Part shown: one piece after another, positions 1-11,044 of the stretch
Numbering within the stretch: position 1 is the first letter of the stretch
How the letters are laid out: each line of letters starts with the position of its first letter
Assembly: GCF_000759835.1 (NCBI RefSeq)
Contig: NZ_BBNB01000008.1
Location: forward strand, 1-64,000
DNA from: Citrobacter sedlakii NBRC 105722
Lineage (GTDB): Bacteria > Pseudomonadota > Gammaproteobacteria > Enterobacterales > Enterobacteriaceae
DNA length: 64,000 nucleotides
Direction: 5' to 3'
Translations under genes and position numbers: made by a program
Notes under the pieces: model-generated
Seen by the model: only the letters and a program-made list of their open reading frames with translations
Told to the model about the DNA's origin: nothing
Databases searched by the model: none

Positions 1-100
1 AATTCTGAAGCTGCAAGGAGAAAGTGAAAATTATTTACTAACCGCTCACTTTCCAGGCAAATCATTCCGCGAACCTAAATTTTCGCCTGGTTTTTAAACA

Positions 101-127
101 AAAACGAGCCGCAAGCGGCCCGTTTTT
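101..127 (-). terminator. Rho-independent terminator of clpB
   Basis: A GCCGC/GCGGC hairpin is extended by a CG/CG pair and an A-tract/T-tract stem, so on the minus strand it ends in a run of T just beyond the clpB stop. The symmetric A and T tracts would let it work in both directions. The remaining bases 1-100 hold no gene. In E. coli the minus strand here leads into the rrnG promoter region, and that is only an inference for this window. Confidence 0.75.
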
Positions 128-139
128 GTATTTTGTGAC

Positions 140-2713
140 TTACTGCACTGCCACGATCCGATCGCCATTCGCTTCCAGACGAATGGTTTTGCCTGGAATT
201 AACTCGCCGGACAGAATTTGCTGCGCCAGCGGGTTTTCGATCTGTTGCTGAATAGCGCGTTTCAACGGACGTGCGCCATACACCGGATCATAACCATTTG
301 CGCTAAGCAGCTTCAGGGCGTCATCAGAGATATGGATTTCATATCCACGCTCTTCCAGACGTTTATACAGACGCTGCAGCTGGATTTTAGCAATCGAGGC
401 AATATGCTGTTCACCCAGCGGATGGAATACGACCACCTCATCGATACGGTTAATAAATTCCGGACGGAAGTTATGGCTCACCACGCCCAGCACCATTTCT
501 TTCATATGGCTGTAGTCCAGATCGCCGAAGCGTTCCTGAATCAGATCGGAACCCAGATTAGAGGTCATAATGACAACCGTATTGCGGAAGTCGACCGTTC
601 TCCCCTGCCCGTCAGTCAGACGTCCATCGTCCAGAACCTGCAACAGAATGTTAAATACATCCGGATGCGCTTTTTCCACTTCATCTAACAGGATGACGGA
701 GTAAGGACGACGGCGAACCGCTTCGGTCAGATACCCGCCCTCTTCATATCCGACATATCCCGGAGGCGCACCGACCAGGCGAGACACTGAGTGTTTCTCC
801 ATAAACTCGGACATATCGATACGCACCATCGCGTCGTCGCTATCAAACATAAAGTTCGCCAGCGCTTTGCAAAGTTCGGTTTTACCCACCCCGGTTGGCC
901 CGAGGAACAGGAAAGAGCCAATAGGACGATTCGGATCCGCCAGCCCCGCGCGGCTACGGCGAATAGCATTCGATACCGCTTCTACCGCTTCGTTCTGACC
1001 AATGACGCGGCTGTGTAGCTCCTGTTCCATTCTCAGCAGTTTTTCACGCTCGCCCTCCAGCATTCTCGCGACAGGAATACCGGTCCAGCGCGCCAGCACT
1101 TCGGCAATTTCCGCATCTGTCACTTTATTACGCAGCAGACGCATCGTTTTGCCTTCAGACTGGGTGGCCGCCTCAAGCTGTTTTTCCAGCTCCGGAATTT
1201 TGCCGTACTGCAGTTCAGACATCCGCGCCAGATCGCCCACGCGACGCGCCTGCTCAATCGCAATCTTCGCCTGCTCTAACTCAGCTTTAATGGTCTGGGT
1301 TCCGGAAAGCGAGGCTTTTTCCGCCTTCCATTCCTCTTCCAGCTCAGAATACTGGCGCTCTTTGTCTTCCAGTTCTTCATTAAGCATGTCGAGGCGTTTC
1401 TTGCTCGCTTCATCAGACTCTTTCATCAGCGCCTGCTGTTCCAGTTTGAGCTGGATGATACGGCGGTCGAGTCTGTCGAGTTCCTCCGGTTTGGAGTCAA
1501 TTTGCATACGAATGCTGGAAGCCGCTTCATCGATCAGGTCGATGGCTTTATCCGGTAACTGACGATCGGCAATATAACGGTGTGACAATGTCGCCGCCGC
1601 CACGATAGCCGGGTCAGTGATCTGCACATGGTGGTGCAGTTCATAACGCTCTTTCAGACCACGGAGGATCGCGATGGTGTCTTCAACGCTAGGCTCTGCA
1701 ACAAACACCTTCTGGAAACGACGCTCCAGCGCGGCATCTTTTTCAATGTACTGACGGTATTCATCAAGCGTGGTTGCCCCCACGCAGTGCAGTTCACCAC
1801 GCGCCAGCGCAGGTTTCAGCATGTTCCCGGCATCCATTGCGCCGTCCGCCTTACCCGCGCCAACCATGGTGTGTAGTTCGTCAATAAACAGAATGACGTT
1901 GCCTTCCTGTTTCGCGAGATCGTTCAATACGCCTTTTAAACGTTCTTCAAATTCACCGCGGTATTTCGCCCCTGCCACCAGCGCGCCCATATCCAGCGCC
2001 AGTACGCGACGACCTTTTAATCCTTCCGGCACTTCGCCGTTAATGATCCGCTGCGCCAGTCCTTCCACAATTGCGGTTTTACCGACGCCCGGCTCACCAA
2101 TCAAAACCGGGTTGTTTTTGGTACGACGTTGCAGTACCTGGATGGTACGGCGAATTTCTTCATCACGACCGATCACAGGATCGAGCTTGCCCTGTTCGGC
2201 GCGCTCGGTCAGATCGACCGTGTATTTTTTCAAGGCCTGACGTTGGTCTTCCGCCCCTTGATCGTTCACGCTTTCACCTCCGCGCATCTGTTCAATTGCC
2301 TGAGTGATATTGGCGGTTGTTGCGCCAGCCGATTTCAATAAATCGGGCAGTGTGCCGCGAGACTCAAGCGCCGCCAGAACGAACAGTTCCGACGAAATAA
2401 AGTTATCGCCCCGTTTTTGCGCCAGCTTGTCGCAAAGGTTAAGGACGCGCACCAGATCCTGCGACGGTTGCACGTCGCCGCCGGTGCCTTCCACCTGCGG
2501 TAAACGGCTCAGCGCTTCATCGATGGCGGTGCGTAACTGTCCTGCGTTAATACCCGCAGACGTTAATAAAGGACGAACCGAGCCCCCTTCCTGATTCAGC
2601 AAGGCGCTCATTAAATGTAAAGGTTCGATGAATTGGTTGTCGTGCCCCAGTGCGAGCGACTGGGCATCGGCAAGAGCAAGCTGGAATTTGTTGGTAAGAC
2701 GATCCAGACGCAT
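140..2713 (-). CDS. clpB: ClpB protein disaggregase (AAA+ chaperone)
   Basis: ATP-driven hexameric disaggregase that works with DnaK/DnaJ/GrpE to pull proteins out of aggregates after heat stress. The 857-aa product is almost identical in layout to E. coli ClpB: N-terminal Clp repeat domain (about residues 1-145), first AAA+ module with Walker A GEPGVGKT and the DELHT Walker B, a long coiled-coil middle domain (about 410-520), and a second AAA+ module with GPTGVGKT and the pore loop GYVGYEEG. I start at the ATG at 2713, preceded by an AGGAG site, rather than at a start four codons upstream; this gives the usual N-terminus MRLDRLT. A sigma-32 promoter lies directly upstream and a terminator directly downstream, so it is a single heat-shock transcription unit. 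Identification is secure. Confidence 0.98.
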   Translation of the reverse strand: MRLDRLTNKFQLALADAQSLALGHDNQFIEPLHLMSALLNQEGGSVRPLLTSAGINAGQLRTAIDEALSRLPQVEGTGGDVQPSQDLVRVLNLCDKLAQKRGDNFISSELFVLAALESRGTLPDLLKSAGATTANITQAIEQMRGGESVNDQGAEDQRQALKKYTVDLTERAEQGKLDPVIGRDEEIRRTIQVLQRRTKNNPVLIGEPGVGKTAIVEGLAQRIINGEVPEGLKGRRVLALDMGALVAGAKYRGEFEERLKGVLNDLAKQEGNVILFIDELHTMVGAGKADGAMDAGNMLKPALARGELHCVGATTLDEYRQYIEKDAALERRFQKVFVAEPSVEDTIAILRGLKERYELHHHVQITDPAIVAAATLSHRYIADRQLPDKAIDLIDEAASSIRMQIDSKPEELDRLDRRIIQLKLEQQALMKESDEASKKRLDMLNEELEDKERQYSELEEEWKAEKASLSGTQTIKAELEQAKIAIEQARRVGDLARMSELQYGKIPELEKQLEAATQSEGKTMRLLRNKVTDAEIAEVLARWTGIPVARMLEGEREKLLRMEQELHSRVIGQNEAVEAVSNAIRRSRAGLADPNRPIGSFLFLGPTGVGKTELCKALANFMFDSDDAMVRIDMSEFMEKHSVSRLVGAPPGYVGYEEGGYLTEAVRRRPYSVILLDEVEKAHPDVFNILLQVLDDGRLTDGQGRTVDFRNTVVIMTSNLGSDLIQERFGDLDYSHMKEMVLGVVSHNFRPEFINRIDEVVVFHPLGEQHIASIAKIQLQRLYKRLEERGYEIHISDDALKLLSANGYDPVYGARPLKRAIQQQIENPLAQQILSGELIPGKTIRLEANGDRIVAVQ

Positions 2714-2752
2714 AACTCCTCCCATAACAGGTCAAATTTGCTACTGGAGATT

Positions 2753-2780
2753 AAATGAGGTCATCCCTCAATTATTCAAG
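2753..2780 (-). promoter_or_regulatory. sigma-32 heat-shock promoter of clpB
   Basis: Read on the minus strand, CTTGAA (2775-2780) and CCTCATTT (2753-2760) match the sigma-32 consensus CTTGAAA / CCCCATnT, separated by 14 bp and about 40 bp upstream of the clpB start. clpB is a classical heat-shock gene. Confidence 0.8.
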
Positions 2781-2842
2781 GTTAATGACCTGAATTATGT
2801 GAAAAGAAAATTACACGTACCGGATCGTCTTGATTCTTTAGG

Positions 2843-3574
2843 TTATATCAGCCAAATAAAACTTGCCATACGCCCCGTGGTCTTGTCGCGACGATAAGAG
2901 AAGAAAGTCTCATTTTCACTAAAAGTACAGCGATTGCCGCCGAATATTTGCTCAACGCCGACATTTGCCAGCCGTTGACGGGCAAGCTGATAAATATTCG
3001 CCAGATATTTTTCGCCATGCGGCGCAAAGGCTTCGTGCGCACGGGCGTCCTTAATACAAAACGCCTCACGCACCTCAGCCCCCACTTCAAAGGCTGTCGG
3101 GCCGATGGCCGGACCCAGCCACGCCATAATATTTTCAGGTTTATCCGCAAAGCAGGCGAGCGTTTCTTCCAGCACCCCTGCACATAATCCGCGCCAGCCC
3201 GCGTGGGCCGCCGCGACTTCTGTTCCTGCCCGGTTGCAAAACAGTACCGGCAGGCAATCTGCCGTCATTACCGCACATACCGCGCCCGGCGTGTTGCTGT
3301 ATGAGGCATCCGCACGTCTGGATGCGTAAGGGCCACCAGTCAGTTTCAGCACATCCTTACCATGAACCTGTTCCAGCCAGACGGGGATTGAAGGCAAATT
3401 GCCCGCAGCAAACAGCCGATTACGGTTCTCTTCAACATGCGTCGGGTTGTCGCCACAGTGGGCGCCCAGGTTCATCGCATCATAAGGCGGTAAACTTACC
3501 CCGCCGATACGGGTCGAACTGCATGCCGCCACGCCTTCCGGCAGTGGCCACTGCGGGACAATGAGCATACTCAT
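2843..3574 (-). CDS. pgeF: Peptidoglycan editing factor / multicopper-type polyphenol oxidase PgeF (YfiH)
   Basis: YfiH/PgeF family (DUF152, CNF1-like fold) cytoplasmic metal enzyme. It was described as a laccase-like oxidase and in E. coli as a factor that keeps L-Ser out of the peptide stem of peptidoglycan. The 243-aa product is full length and shows the conserved metal-binding segments LEQVHG, TADCLPV and AAHAGWRGL, whose His/Cys/His residues form the active site. Its start overlaps the rluD stop by 4 bp, so it is translationally coupled as the second gene of a rluD-pgeF operon, as in E. coli. Confidence 0.95.
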   Translation of the reverse strand: MSMLIVPQWPLPEGVAACSSTRIGGVSLPPYDAMNLGAHCGDNPTHVEENRNRLFAAGNLPSIPVWLEQVHGKDVLKLTGGPYASRRADASYSNTPGAVCAVMTADCLPVLFCNRAGTEVAAAHAGWRGLCAGVLEETLACFADKPENIMAWLGPAIGPTAFEVGAEVREAFCIKDARAHEAFAPHGEKYLANIYQLARQRLANVGVEQIFGGNRCTFSENETFFSYRRDKTTGRMASFIWLI

Positions 3575-4551
3575 AACCAGGCCACGTCATCCTTATGTTC
3601 TTCAAAATCCGCGCGCATGGCGTCGATAAGCTCAACCATATCCTGCGGAATTGGCGCATGCCATTCCATTTCGATACCGGAGATCGGGTGATACAAGCGC
3701 AGCATAGTGGCATGCAGCGCCTGGCGATCGAACTTACGCAACGTGGAGATAAACGCCTCCGAGGCGCCTTTCGGCGGACGCGGGCGACCGCCGTATACCG
3801 GGTCGCCCACCAGCGGATGGGTAATGTGCGCCATGTGCACGCGGATCTGATGGGTACGCCCGGTTTCCAGACGCAACCTAAGACGCGTGTGCACACGGAA
3901 GTGTTCCATGATGCGATAGTGCGTGACCGCCGGTTTTCCCATCGGATGCACCGCCATGTGGGTACGTTTGGTCGGGTGACGGCTGATAGGCTCTTCCACC
4001 GTGCCGCCCGCGGTCATATGACCGATAGCGACGGCTTCGTATTCACGGGTGATCTCGCGCAGCTGAAGCGCCTCGACCAGACGCGTCTGCGCCGGAACGG
4101 TTTTCGCCACCACCATCAGACCGGTAGTGTCTTTATCCAGACGGTGGACAATACCCGCGCGCGGCACGTCGGCAATCGGCGGGTAGTAATGCAGCAAGGC
4201 GTTTAATACGGTGCCATCGGGATTCCCGGCCCCCGGATGCACGACCAGATCGCGAGGTTTGTTAATAACAATGATGTCATCGTCTTCATAAACGATATCC
4301 AGTGGGATATCCTGAGGCTCAAAGCGGATTTCTTCATCGATCTCCGCGTCGATAGCGACCTGTTCACCGCCTAAGACTTTTTCTTTCGGTTTGTCGCAAA
4401 TTTTACCGTTGACCAGCACGCGCCGATCGAGAATCCATTCTTTTATGCGCGAACGTGAATAATCCGGGAACATTTCGGCCAAAGCCTGATCTAAGCGTTG
4501 ACCGAGTTGATTTTCGGATACCGTTGCGGTGAGTTGTACTCGTTGTGCCAT
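3571..4551 (-). CDS. rluD: 23S rRNA pseudouridine(1911/1915/1917) synthase RluD
   Basis: Makes the three pseudouridines in helix 69 of 23S rRNA, which matter for subunit association and termination. The 326-aa protein has an N-terminal S4 RNA-binding domain (about residues 18-80) and the RluA-family catalytic core with the HRLDKDTTGL motif containing the catalytic Asp. Length and sequence match E. coli RluD throughout. It is divergent from bamD and followed with a 4-bp overlap by pgeF. Confidence 0.97.
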   Translation of the reverse strand: MAQRVQLTATVSENQLGQRLDQALAEMFPDYSRSRIKEWILDRRVLVNGKICDKPKEKVLGGEQVAIDAEIDEEIRFEPQDIPLDIVYEDDDIIVINKPRDLVVHPGAGNPDGTVLNALLHYYPPIADVPRAGIVHRLDKDTTGLMVVAKTVPAQTRLVEALQLREITREYEAVAIGHMTAGGTVEEPISRHPTKRTHMAVHPMGKPAVTHYRIMEHFRVHTRLRLRLETGRTHQIRVHMAHITHPLVGDPVYGGRPRPPKGASEAFISTLRKFDRQALHATMLRLYHPISGIEMEWHAPIPQDMVELIDAMRADFEEHKDDVAWL

Positions 4552-4683
4552 ATACAGCTTCTTCGTTTAACGTTGGGTTTTACGGCTTTGCCGTTTAATA
4601 TAGTGTGCTATTGTAGCTGGTCTTAACCGGGAGCAGGAACAGAGAATCTCCCGCAAAAACATTTTGAGGAAAGTCAAAACGTC

Positions 4684-5421
4684 ATGACGCGCATGAAATA
4701 TCTGGTGGCAGCAGCCACGTTGAGCCTGTTTTTGGCGGGTTGCTCTGGTTCAAAGGAAGAGGTGCCCGATAATCCGCCTAATGAAATCTACGCGACTGCT
4801 CAGCAAAAGCTGCAGGACGGTAACTGGAAACAGGCAATAACGCAATTAGAAGCGTTGGATAACCGCTATCCATTCGGCCCGTATTCCCAGCAGGTGCAGT
4901 TGGATCTCATCTACGCCTACTACAAAAACGCCGATCTGCCGCTGGCTCAGGCCGCTATCGATCGCTTTATCCGCCTGAATCCGACACATCCCAATATTGA
5001 TTATGTCATGTATATGCGTGGCCTGACCAATATGGCGTTAGATGACAGCGCGCTACAGGGCTTCTTCGGCGTCGATCGCAGTGACCGCGACCCGCAGCAC
5101 GCACGCGCTGCGTTTAATGACTTTTCCAAACTGGTGCGCGGCTACCCGAACAGCCAGTACACCACAGACGCCACTAAACGTCTCGTGTTCCTGAAAGATC
5201 GTCTGGCGAAATACGAATATTCCGTGGCGGAATACTACACCAAACGTGGCGCATGGGTCGCCGTGGTGAATCGTGTGGAAGGTATGCTGCGTGATTTCCC
5301 GGATACCCAGGCCACACGCGACGCTCTGCCGCTGATGGAAAACGCCTACCGCGAAATGCAGATGACGACCCAGGCTGAGAAAGTGGCAAAAATCATTGCC
5401 GCCAACAGCAGCAACACCTGA
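4684..5421 (+). CDS. bamD: Outer-membrane assembly lipoprotein BamD (YfiO)
   Basis: Essential lipoprotein of the BAM complex that inserts beta-barrel proteins in the outer membrane. It bridges BamA and BamCE from the periplasmic face. The 245-aa precursor has a signal peptide with lipobox LAGC, the lipidated Cys being residue 20, followed by TPR-type helical repeats (for example [11 protein letters not shown] and RLNPTHPN). It is divergent from rluD, as in E. coli, and followed by a strong terminator. Confidence 0.97.
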   Translation: MTRMKYLVAAATLSLFLAGCSGSKEEVPDNPPNEIYATAQQKLQDGNWKQAITQLEALDNRYPFGPYSQQVQLDLIYAYYKNADLPLAQAAIDRFIRLNPTHPNIDYVMYMRGLTNMALDDSALQGFFGVDRSDRDPQHARAAFNDFSKLVRGYPNSQYTTDATKRLVFLKDRLAKYEYSVAEYYTKRGAWVAVVNRVEGMLRDFPDTQATRDALPLMENAYREMQMTTQAEKVAKIIAANSSNT

Positions 5422-5440
5422 ACCGCGATTTCGCAAGCAA

Positions 5441-5469
5441 AACGGCAGCCCAAGGGCTGCCGTTTTTTT
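5441..5469 (+). terminator. Rho-independent terminator of bamD
   Basis: An 11-bp stem (5441-5451 with 5454-5464, AACGGCAGCCC and its complement) is followed by a run of seven T. Confidence 0.9.
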
Positions 5470-5606
5470 ATTCGTTTCGCATCACGTCAGGCCCGTTTTC
5501 CCGGTAACCTAACTCATCAACTATGGCCCGCTTTTCCCCTTTCCTCAAGTGAAATATCACCTTCTCCTGCGATGCCTCACAAAAAGGCTTCCTTGACAAA
5601 AAGTGA

Positions 5607-6032
<426 letters not shown>

Positions 6033-6055
6033 TCCCTTACATTGAGTGTATCGCC

Positions 6056-6079
6056 AACGCGCCTTCGGGCGCGTTTTTT
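6056..6079 (+). terminator. Rho-independent terminator of raiA
   Basis: An 8-bp GC-rich stem (AACGCGCC with GGCGCGTT) closed by a TTCG tetraloop is followed by a T-run, directly before the pheA promoter. Confidence 0.9.
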
Positions 6080-6080
6080 G

Positions 6081-6110
6081 TTGACAGCATGAAAACAGTG
6101 CGGGTACTTT
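6081..6110 (+). promoter_or_regulatory. pheLA promoter
   Basis: Perfect -35 TTGACA at 6081-6086 and a TACTTT -10 at 6105-6110 with an 18-bp spacer, 26 bp before the pheL start. The same layout occurs in E. coli. Confidence 0.7.
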
Positions 6111-6135
6111 ACTAGCGTCACTTAAGGAAACTGAT

Positions 6136-6183
6136 ATGCAACTTACGCCGTTCTTCTTCGCCTTCTTTTTTACCTTCCCCTGA
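6136..6183 (+). CDS. pheL: pheA leader peptide (PheL)
   Basis: A 15-codon leader encodes MQLTPFFFAFFFTFP, with seven Phe codons. E. coli PheL differs only in residues 2-4. Ribosome stalling at the Phe codons when Phe-tRNA is scarce prevents formation of the downstream terminator. An AAGGAAA site precedes the ATG. Confidence 0.95.
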   Translation: MQLTPFFFAFFFTFP

Positions 6184-6229
6184 ACGGGAGGCTTTCGTCG
6201 TGTGAAAAAGAATGCGAAGACGAATAACA

Positions 6230-6257
6230 AGGCCTCCCACTCCGGGGGGCCTTTTTT
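6230..6257 (+). terminator. pheA attenuator terminator
   Basis: AAGGCCTCCC pairs with GGGGGGCCTT and is followed by a T-run, located between pheL and pheA. It is the transcription attenuator that forms when the ribosome does not stall in the leader. Confidence 0.9.
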
Positions 6258-6281
6258 ATTGATAACAAGAAAGGCAACACT

Positions 6282-7442
6282 ATGACATCGGAAAATCCAT
6301 TACTGGCGCTGCGTGACAAAATCAGTGCGCTTGATGCAAAACTGCTGGCGTTACTGGCCGAACGGCGCGGGCTGGCGGTCGAAGTGGGTAAAGCGAAGCT
6401 TGAATCCCATCGACCGGTACGCGATATCGACCGCGAGCGCGACCTTCTGGACCGGTTGATTCAGCTTGGCAAAGCGCACCATCTGGATGCCCATTACATC
6501 ACCCGCCTTTTTCAGCTTATTATTGAAGACTCGGTTCTTACCCAGCAGGCGCTGCTCCAGCAGCATCTGAATAAGATCAATCCCCATTCTGCCCGCGTGG
6601 CGTTTCTGGGACCAAAAGGCTCTTACTCCCATCTCGCCGCCCGTCAGTACGCCGCGCGTCATTTCGAACAGTTCATTGAAAGTGGTTGCGCGAAGTTTGC
6701 CGATATCTTTAATCAGGTCGAAACAGGACAGGCTGACTACGCGGTGGTGCCCATTGAAAACACCAGTTCAGGCGGCATTAACGATGTCTACGATCTCCTG
6801 CAGCATACCAGCCTTTCCATTGTGGGCGAGATGACGATTGTGATCGACCATTGTGTGCTGGTCTCCGGCACCACCGATCTCGACACCATCGACACGGTGT
6901 ACAGCCATCCGCAACCGTTCCAGCAGTGCAGCAAATTCCTCAATCGTTACCCGCACTGGAAAATCGAATACACCGAAAGTACTTCCGCAGCGATGGAAAA
7001 AGTTGCGCAGGCGAATTCTCCGCGCGTGGCGGCATTGGGCAGCGAGGCGGGCGGCGTGCTGCATGGCCTGCAAGTGCTGGAACGTATTGAGGCGAACCAG
7101 ACGCAGAATATCACCCGCTTTATCGTACTGGCACGTAAAGCAATTAACGTGTCCGATCAGGTTCCGGCGAAAACCACACTCCTGATGGCGACGGGCCAGC
7201 AGGCCGGCGCCCTGGTGGAAGCGCTGCTGGTTCTGCGTAATCATCATCTGATTATGACTCGCCTGGAGTCCCGCCCTATCCACGGCAACCCATGGGAAGA
7301 GATGTTTTATCTTGATATTCAGGCCAACCTGGAAGCGCCAGAAATGCAAAAGGCGCTGAAAGAGCTGGGCGAAATTACCCGCTCGATGAAGGTGCTGGGC
7401 TGCTATCCGAGCGAAAACGTTGTTCCGGTCGATCCTTCTTAA
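6282..7442 (+). CDS. pheA: Bifunctional chorismate mutase / prephenate dehydratase PheA
   Basis: Converts chorismate to prephenate and then to phenylpyruvate, the committed branch to phenylalanine. The 386-aa protein has an N-terminal AroQ-type mutase (about 1-100), a prephenate dehydratase domain (about 105-285, starting at [15 protein letters not shown]) and a C-terminal ACT domain with the ESRP motif that binds Phe for feedback inhibition. The start is fixed by AAAGGCAAC. It is controlled by the PheL attenuator. Unlike E. coli, the next gene is a convergent gluconolactonase-type gene whose frame overlaps the pheA stop by 4 bp, so no terminator fits between them. Confidence 0.98.
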   Translation: MTSENPLLALRDKISALDAKLLALLAERRGLAVEVGKAKLESHRPVRDIDRERDLLDRLIQLGKAHHLDAHYITRLFQLIIEDSVLTQQALLQQHLNKINPHSARVAFLGPKGSYSHLAARQYAARHFEQFIESGCAKFADIFNQVETGQADYAVVPIENTSSGGINDVYDLLQHTSLSIVGEMTIVIDHCVLVSGTTDLDTIDTVYSHPQPFQQCSKFLNRYPHWKIEYTESTSAAMEKVAQANSPRVAALGSEAGGVLHGLQVLERIEANQTQNITRFIVLARKAINVSDQVPAKTTLLMATGQQAGALVEALLVLRNHHLIMTRLESRPIHGNPWEEMFYLDIQANLEAPEMQKALKELGEITRSMKVLGCYPSENVVPVDPS

Positions 7443-8311
7443 CGTTCGATAAACGGCTTTTTCTTCATCCCTGCCACCCTCGCCGGCAGGGTGAAGATCG
7501 CCCCGGAAAGCGGATATTCCGCCACCTCCTCTTCGCTCATGTTTTCCCGCGTGGTGGTGATAAACAGCGTTTTCATGTCGTCGCCGCCAAAGCAGACCAT
7601 TGTCGGACAACGCACCGGCAACCGATATTCCTCAAGCTGTTCGCCCAGGGGAGAAAAGCGGGCAATCCGCCAGCCGTCGAACAACGCGCTCCAGTAGCAG
7701 CCTTCCACGTCCATTGCCGCACCGTCCGGGATCCCCTCCCCGGCCTGAAAACGACGGAACGCCTCACGTTTTCCCGGCTCGCCCTGCTCGTCCAGCGGCG
7801 CACGCCAGATCACGCCGTTTGGCGTATCAGAGGTATACATCCATTGCTTATCCGGACTGAACGCCAGCCCGTTATGCCCGTGGATATCACATTGAATCAC
7901 CTTTGGCGTTAGGTCGTTATCGATGCGCATCAACATCGCGCCGTTATAGTCTCCGGGGCCCCAGAAGGTCCCGGCGTAAAAACGTCCGTCATGATCGGTG
8001 CCGCCATCGTTGAAACGCGCCAGCTGCGGGTTCGACGGGTTATCGCACACTTTTCGCTGAAGCAGACCGTTTTTATCGGTCAGCCAGATAGCATTACGCA
8101 ACGCAACAATAAATCCGCCACGCTCGCGCAGCGCAAAGCATCCAACCTCTTCCGGGAACGCCAGAACGATGTGTTCTCCTGTCGTCAAATGGTAGCGATG
8201 GATCTCTCCTTCCAGAATATCCGCCCAGTAGAGCGCATTCTCGCCCGCACTCCAGGTCGGGCATTCCGGCAACTGTCCGGTATAGTCAAATAACACGCGT
8301 GGTTCAGCCAT
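7439..8311 (-). CDS. SMP-30/gluconolactonase/LRE family protein
   Basis: A 290-aa six-bladed beta-propeller of the SMP-30/gluconolactonase family, which are divalent-metal lactonases that open sugar lactones; the exact substrate cannot be told. Family features visible are the N-terminal PECPTW segment whose Glu is a metal ligand, [27 protein letters not shown] with the metal-binding Asn, and [11 protein letters not shown] with the catalytic Asp region. There is no signal peptide, so it is cytoplasmic. It lies between convergent pheA and tyrA, where E. coli K-12 has no gene, and overlaps the pheA stop by 4 bp. It is probably an acquired or lineage-specific single gene; the tyrA operon terminator lies just upstream of its start. 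Confidence 0.85.
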   Translation of the reverse strand: MAEPRVLFDYTGQLPECPTWSAGENALYWADILEGEIHRYHLTTGEHIVLAFPEEVGCFALRERGGFIVALRNAIWLTDKNGLLQRKVCDNPSNPQLARFNDGGTDHDGRFYAGTFWGPGDYNGAMLMRIDNDLTPKVIQCDIHGHNGLAFSPDKQWMYTSDTPNGVIWRAPLDEQGEPGKREAFRRFQAGEGIPDGAAMDVEGCYWSALFDGWRIARFSPLGEQLEEYRLPVRCPTMVCFGGDDMKTLFITTTRENMSEEEVAEYPLSGAIFTLPARVAGMKKKPFIER

Positions 8312-8326
8312 GACGAATCCCCAAAT

Positions 8327-8356
8327 AAAAAAACCAGCGGTAGTCCCGCTGGTTTT
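8327..8356 (-). terminator. Rho-independent terminator of the aroF-tyrA operon
   Basis: On the minus strand AAACCAGCGG pairs with CCGCTGGTTT around a short loop and runs into seven T. It lies 100 bp beyond the tyrA stop. A second hairpin (CACGCTGG 8426-8433 with CCAGCGTG 8445-8452) without a T-run sits directly after tyrA and may protect the 3' end. Confidence 0.85.
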
Positions 8357-8456
8357 TCAGTATAACCCTCCTGACGCTAACGATGCGGAAAAACCACCAG
8401 CGCATTCGTAGGCCAAAGGGCGTTACACGCTGGCCCGAATCAGACCAGCGTGAGGA

Positions 8457-9578
8457 TTATTGTCGGCTATCGTTGGCCTGTCGCAGTAAGGTACGGCTTT
8501 CCTGCTGGAAGCGTTTCGCGTAGTCCCCGAACCAGTGCTCGACTTTGCGGAAGCTGTCAATAAACGCCTGTTTATCTCCCTGTTCAAGCAGACCGATCGC
8601 CTCGCCAAAGCGTTTGTAGTAGCGTTTAATCAGCGCCAGATTACTTTCCGACGACATAATGATGTCGGCGTACAGCTGCGGGTCCTGCGCAAACAGCCGC
8701 CCGACCATTGCCAGTTCGAGGCGATAAATCGGCGAAGAGAGCGCCAGGAGTTGTTCAAGCTGCACGTTTTCTTCCGCCAGATGCAGCCCGTAAGCAAAGG
8801 TCGCAAAGTGGCGTAACGCCTGGATAAACGCCATATTCTGGTCATGTTCCACGGCACTGATGCGGTGCAGTCGCGCTCCCCAGACCTGAATCTGCTCAAG
8901 AAACCATTGATAGGCCTCCGGGTTTCGCCCGTCACACCAGACTACCACCTGTTTCGCCAGGCTACCGCTGTCCGGACCAAACATCGGGTGCAGACCCACC
9001 ACTGGCCCGTCATGGGCGGCAAGCATTGCCTGCAACGGCCCATTTTTCACTGAGGCCAGATCCACCAGAATACAGTCGGACGGTAAACGCGGCAGTCGAG
9101 CAATCACTTGTTCAGTGACATGGATAGGCACGCTGACAATCACCATCCCGGCATCCGCGACGATCTCCGGCGCGCGATCCCAGTCCTGCTGTTCCAGAAT
9201 ACGCACCTTGTAGCCCGACAGGGTGAGCATTTTTTCAAACAGTCGTCCCATCTGGCCGCCACCGCCGACAATGACCACCGGACGCAGCGTCGGACAAAGC
9301 GTTTTAAACCCTTTGTCGTTTTCGCTGGAATAGGACTCGCGCATCACCCTGCGCAGCACATCCTCAATCAGATCCGGCGGTACGCCCAGCGCTTCCGCTT
9401 CCGCACGGCGCGAAGCCAGCATAGCGGCCTCGCGCTCGGGGACATAAATAGGCAGCCCAAAGCGGCTTTTGACTTCGCCGACCTCCGCCACCAGTTCCAG
9501 GCGACGCGCCAGTAAGTCCAGCAGCGCCTTATCCACTTCATCAATTTGATCGCGTAATGCGGTCAATTCAGCCACCAT
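8457..9578 (-). CDS. tyrA: Bifunctional chorismate mutase / prephenate dehydrogenase TyrA
   Basis: Makes 4-hydroxyphenylpyruvate for tyrosine. The 373-aa protein has the same length as E. coli TyrA, with an AroQ mutase domain (about 1-90) and a prephenate dehydrogenase domain with the nucleotide-binding loop [14 protein letters not shown]. It is the second gene of the aroF-tyrA operon, 10 bp after aroF, and is therefore under TyrR control from the aroF promoter. End product Tyr inhibits the family enzyme. Confidence 0.98.
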   Translation of the reverse strand: MVAELTALRDQIDEVDKALLDLLARRLELVAEVGEVKSRFGLPIYVPEREAAMLASRRAEAEALGVPPDLIEDVLRRVMRESYSSENDKGFKTLCPTLRPVVIVGGGGQMGRLFEKMLTLSGYKVRILEQQDWDRAPEIVADAGMVIVSVPIHVTEQVIARLPRLPSDCILVDLASVKNGPLQAMLAAHDGPVVGLHPMFGPDSGSLAKQVVVWCDGRNPEAYQWFLEQIQVWGARLHRISAVEHDQNMAFIQALRHFATFAYGLHLAEENVQLEQLLALSSPIYRLELAMVGRLFAQDPQLYADIIMSSESNLALIKRYYKRFGEAIGLLEQGDKQAFIDSFRKVEHWFGDYAKRFQQESRTLLRQANDSRQ

Positions 9579-9588
9579 AACAAACCTC

Positions 9589-10659
9589 TTAAGCCTTGCG
9601 CGCCGCCAGCTGGCCGTTCAGGTCTTTGTGAATTTCACGCAGCAGCGCATCCGTCGTTTCCCAGCTAATGCAGGCATCGGTAACGGACACGCCGTATTTC
9701 ATATCGCTGCGCGGTTGCTCAGAAGACTGATTACCTTCGTGAATATTACTTTCAATCATCAAGCCAATGATGGAACGGTTGCCATCTTTAATTTGCGCAA
9801 CCACAGACTCCGCCACGGCAGGCTGACGACGGTAATCTTTATTGGAGTTACCATGACTGCAATCTACCATCAGTGAAGGCCGCAGTCCCGCCTGCGCCAT
9901 CTCTTTTTCGCACTGTTCGACATCAGCCGGACTGTAGTTCGGCGCTTTACCACCGCGCAGGATCACATGTCCGTCCGGGTTGCCCTGCGTTTGCAGCAGC
10001 GCAACCTGCCCGGCCTGGTTGATCCCCACAAAGCGGTGCGACTGGGCGGCGGCGCGCATGGCGTTAATCGCCGTCGCCAGACTGCCGTCAGTGCCGTTTT
10101 TAAACCCGACCGGCATCGACAGGCCGGACGCCATTTCACGGTGAGTCTGCGACTCCGTGGTGCGCGCGCCAATAGCCGACCAGCTAAACAAATCCCCGAG
10201 GTACTGCGGACTGTTTGGATCCAGGGCTTCTGTCGCCAGCGGCAGTCCCATATGAACGAGTTCAAGCAGCAACTGACGCGCAATCTTCAAACCCGCTTCA
10301 ACGTCGAAAGAGCCATCCATATGAGGATCGTTAATTAACCCTTTCCAGCCGACGGTGGTACGGGGTTTTTCAAAATAGACGCGCATCACCAGGTAGAGGC
10401 TATCGCTGACCTCTGCGGCAAGGGCTTTAAATCGACGGGCGTATTCAAGAGCGGCATCAGGATCGTGAATAGAACATGGACCACACACCACCAGCAGACG
10501 CGGATCGCGCCCGGCGATAATGTCAGAAATGGTTTTGCGCGACTGGGCGATCTGCGCCTCTTGCGCCTGACTCAGCGGGAATGCCGCTTTGAGTTGTTCC
10601 GGGGTCATCAAAACCTGTTCGTCGGTGATGTGTACGTTGTTCAGCGCGTCTTTTTGCAT
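9589..10659 (-). CDS. aroF: 3-deoxy-7-phosphoheptulonate (DAHP) synthase, Tyr-sensitive AroF
   Basis: First step of the shikimate pathway: condenses phosphoenolpyruvate and erythrose-4-phosphate to DAHP. The 356-aa class I enzyme shows the family signatures [22 protein letters not shown] and [12 protein letters not shown]. Assignment to the Tyr-sensitive isoenzyme rests on the sequence match to E. coli AroF and on the operon with tyrA. It is preceded by a promoter with TyrR-like boxes. Confidence 0.97.
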   Translation of the reverse strand: MQKDALNNVHITDEQVLMTPEQLKAAFPLSQAQEAQIAQSRKTISDIIAGRDPRLLVVCGPCSIHDPDAALEYARRFKALAAEVSDSLYLVMRVYFEKPRTTVGWKGLINDPHMDGSFDVEAGLKIARQLLLELVHMGLPLATEALDPNSPQYLGDLFSWSAIGARTTESQTHREMASGLSMPVGFKNGTDGSLATAINAMRAAAQSHRFVGINQAGQVALLQTQGNPDGHVILRGGKAPNYSPADVEQCEKEMAQAGLRPSLMVDCSHGNSNKDYRRQPAVAESVVAQIKDGNRSIIGLMIESNIHEGNQSSEQPRSDMKYGVSVTDACISWETTDALLREIHKDLNGQLAARKA

Positions 10660-10715
10660 GATGGCGATCCTGTTTTAGCTCGTTTGCGATAGTTGTCCTC
10701 AGCGAGGATGACGTA

Positions 10716-10743
10716 ACGATAACACAAAGAGTAAAGATATCAA
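10716..10743 (-). promoter_or_regulatory. aroF promoter
   Basis: On the minus strand, TTGATA (10738-10743) and TATCGT (10716-10721) with a 16-bp spacer lie about 60 bp upstream of aroF, just downstream of TyrR-type boxes. Confidence 0.55.
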
Positions 10744-10752
10744 TCCAAAATA

Positions 10753-10823
10753 CGTAAAGTTTATTGTACAAGCACCTATAATACTGATTATGACACGCAC
10801 AGATTCGTACACTTTACTTTACA
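10753..10823 (-). promoter_or_regulatory. TyrR boxes upstream of aroF
   Basis: The TyrR consensus is TGTAAA-N6-TTTACA. At 10753-10770 CGTAAA-N6-TGTACA matches 10 of 12 positions. At 10806-10823 CGTACA-N6-TTTACA matches 10 of 12 with one perfect half. E. coli aroF is repressed by TyrR with tyrosine through several boxes upstream of the promoter. The rest of the 10660-11044 gap is AT-rich and must also hold the yfiR promoter, which I could not fix. Confidence 0.6.
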
Positions 10824-11044
10824 CGCAATTCTGTCGCGGATTTTAAACTTAAATAAAATTGTACGATTACGGCAAGAAAGATAAAAAAAACCGTCCCGGC
10901 AATATTGATTAATAAGATTTAACTTAAGGACAAAACATAAATATCTTTGGCGTAATGACGCCTATGCAAAATAATGTTATTTTGCTGCAAACAATCAAGG
11001 ATGTATTTAATGCGTTACGAAAGATACGGGTGAGGACGCCGCTC

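Noticed and set aside
1-100. Part of an rRNA gene at the left edge
   Set aside because: No 16S or 5S sequence is recognisable; at most it is the upstream promoter region of an rrn operon, as in E. coli next to clpB.
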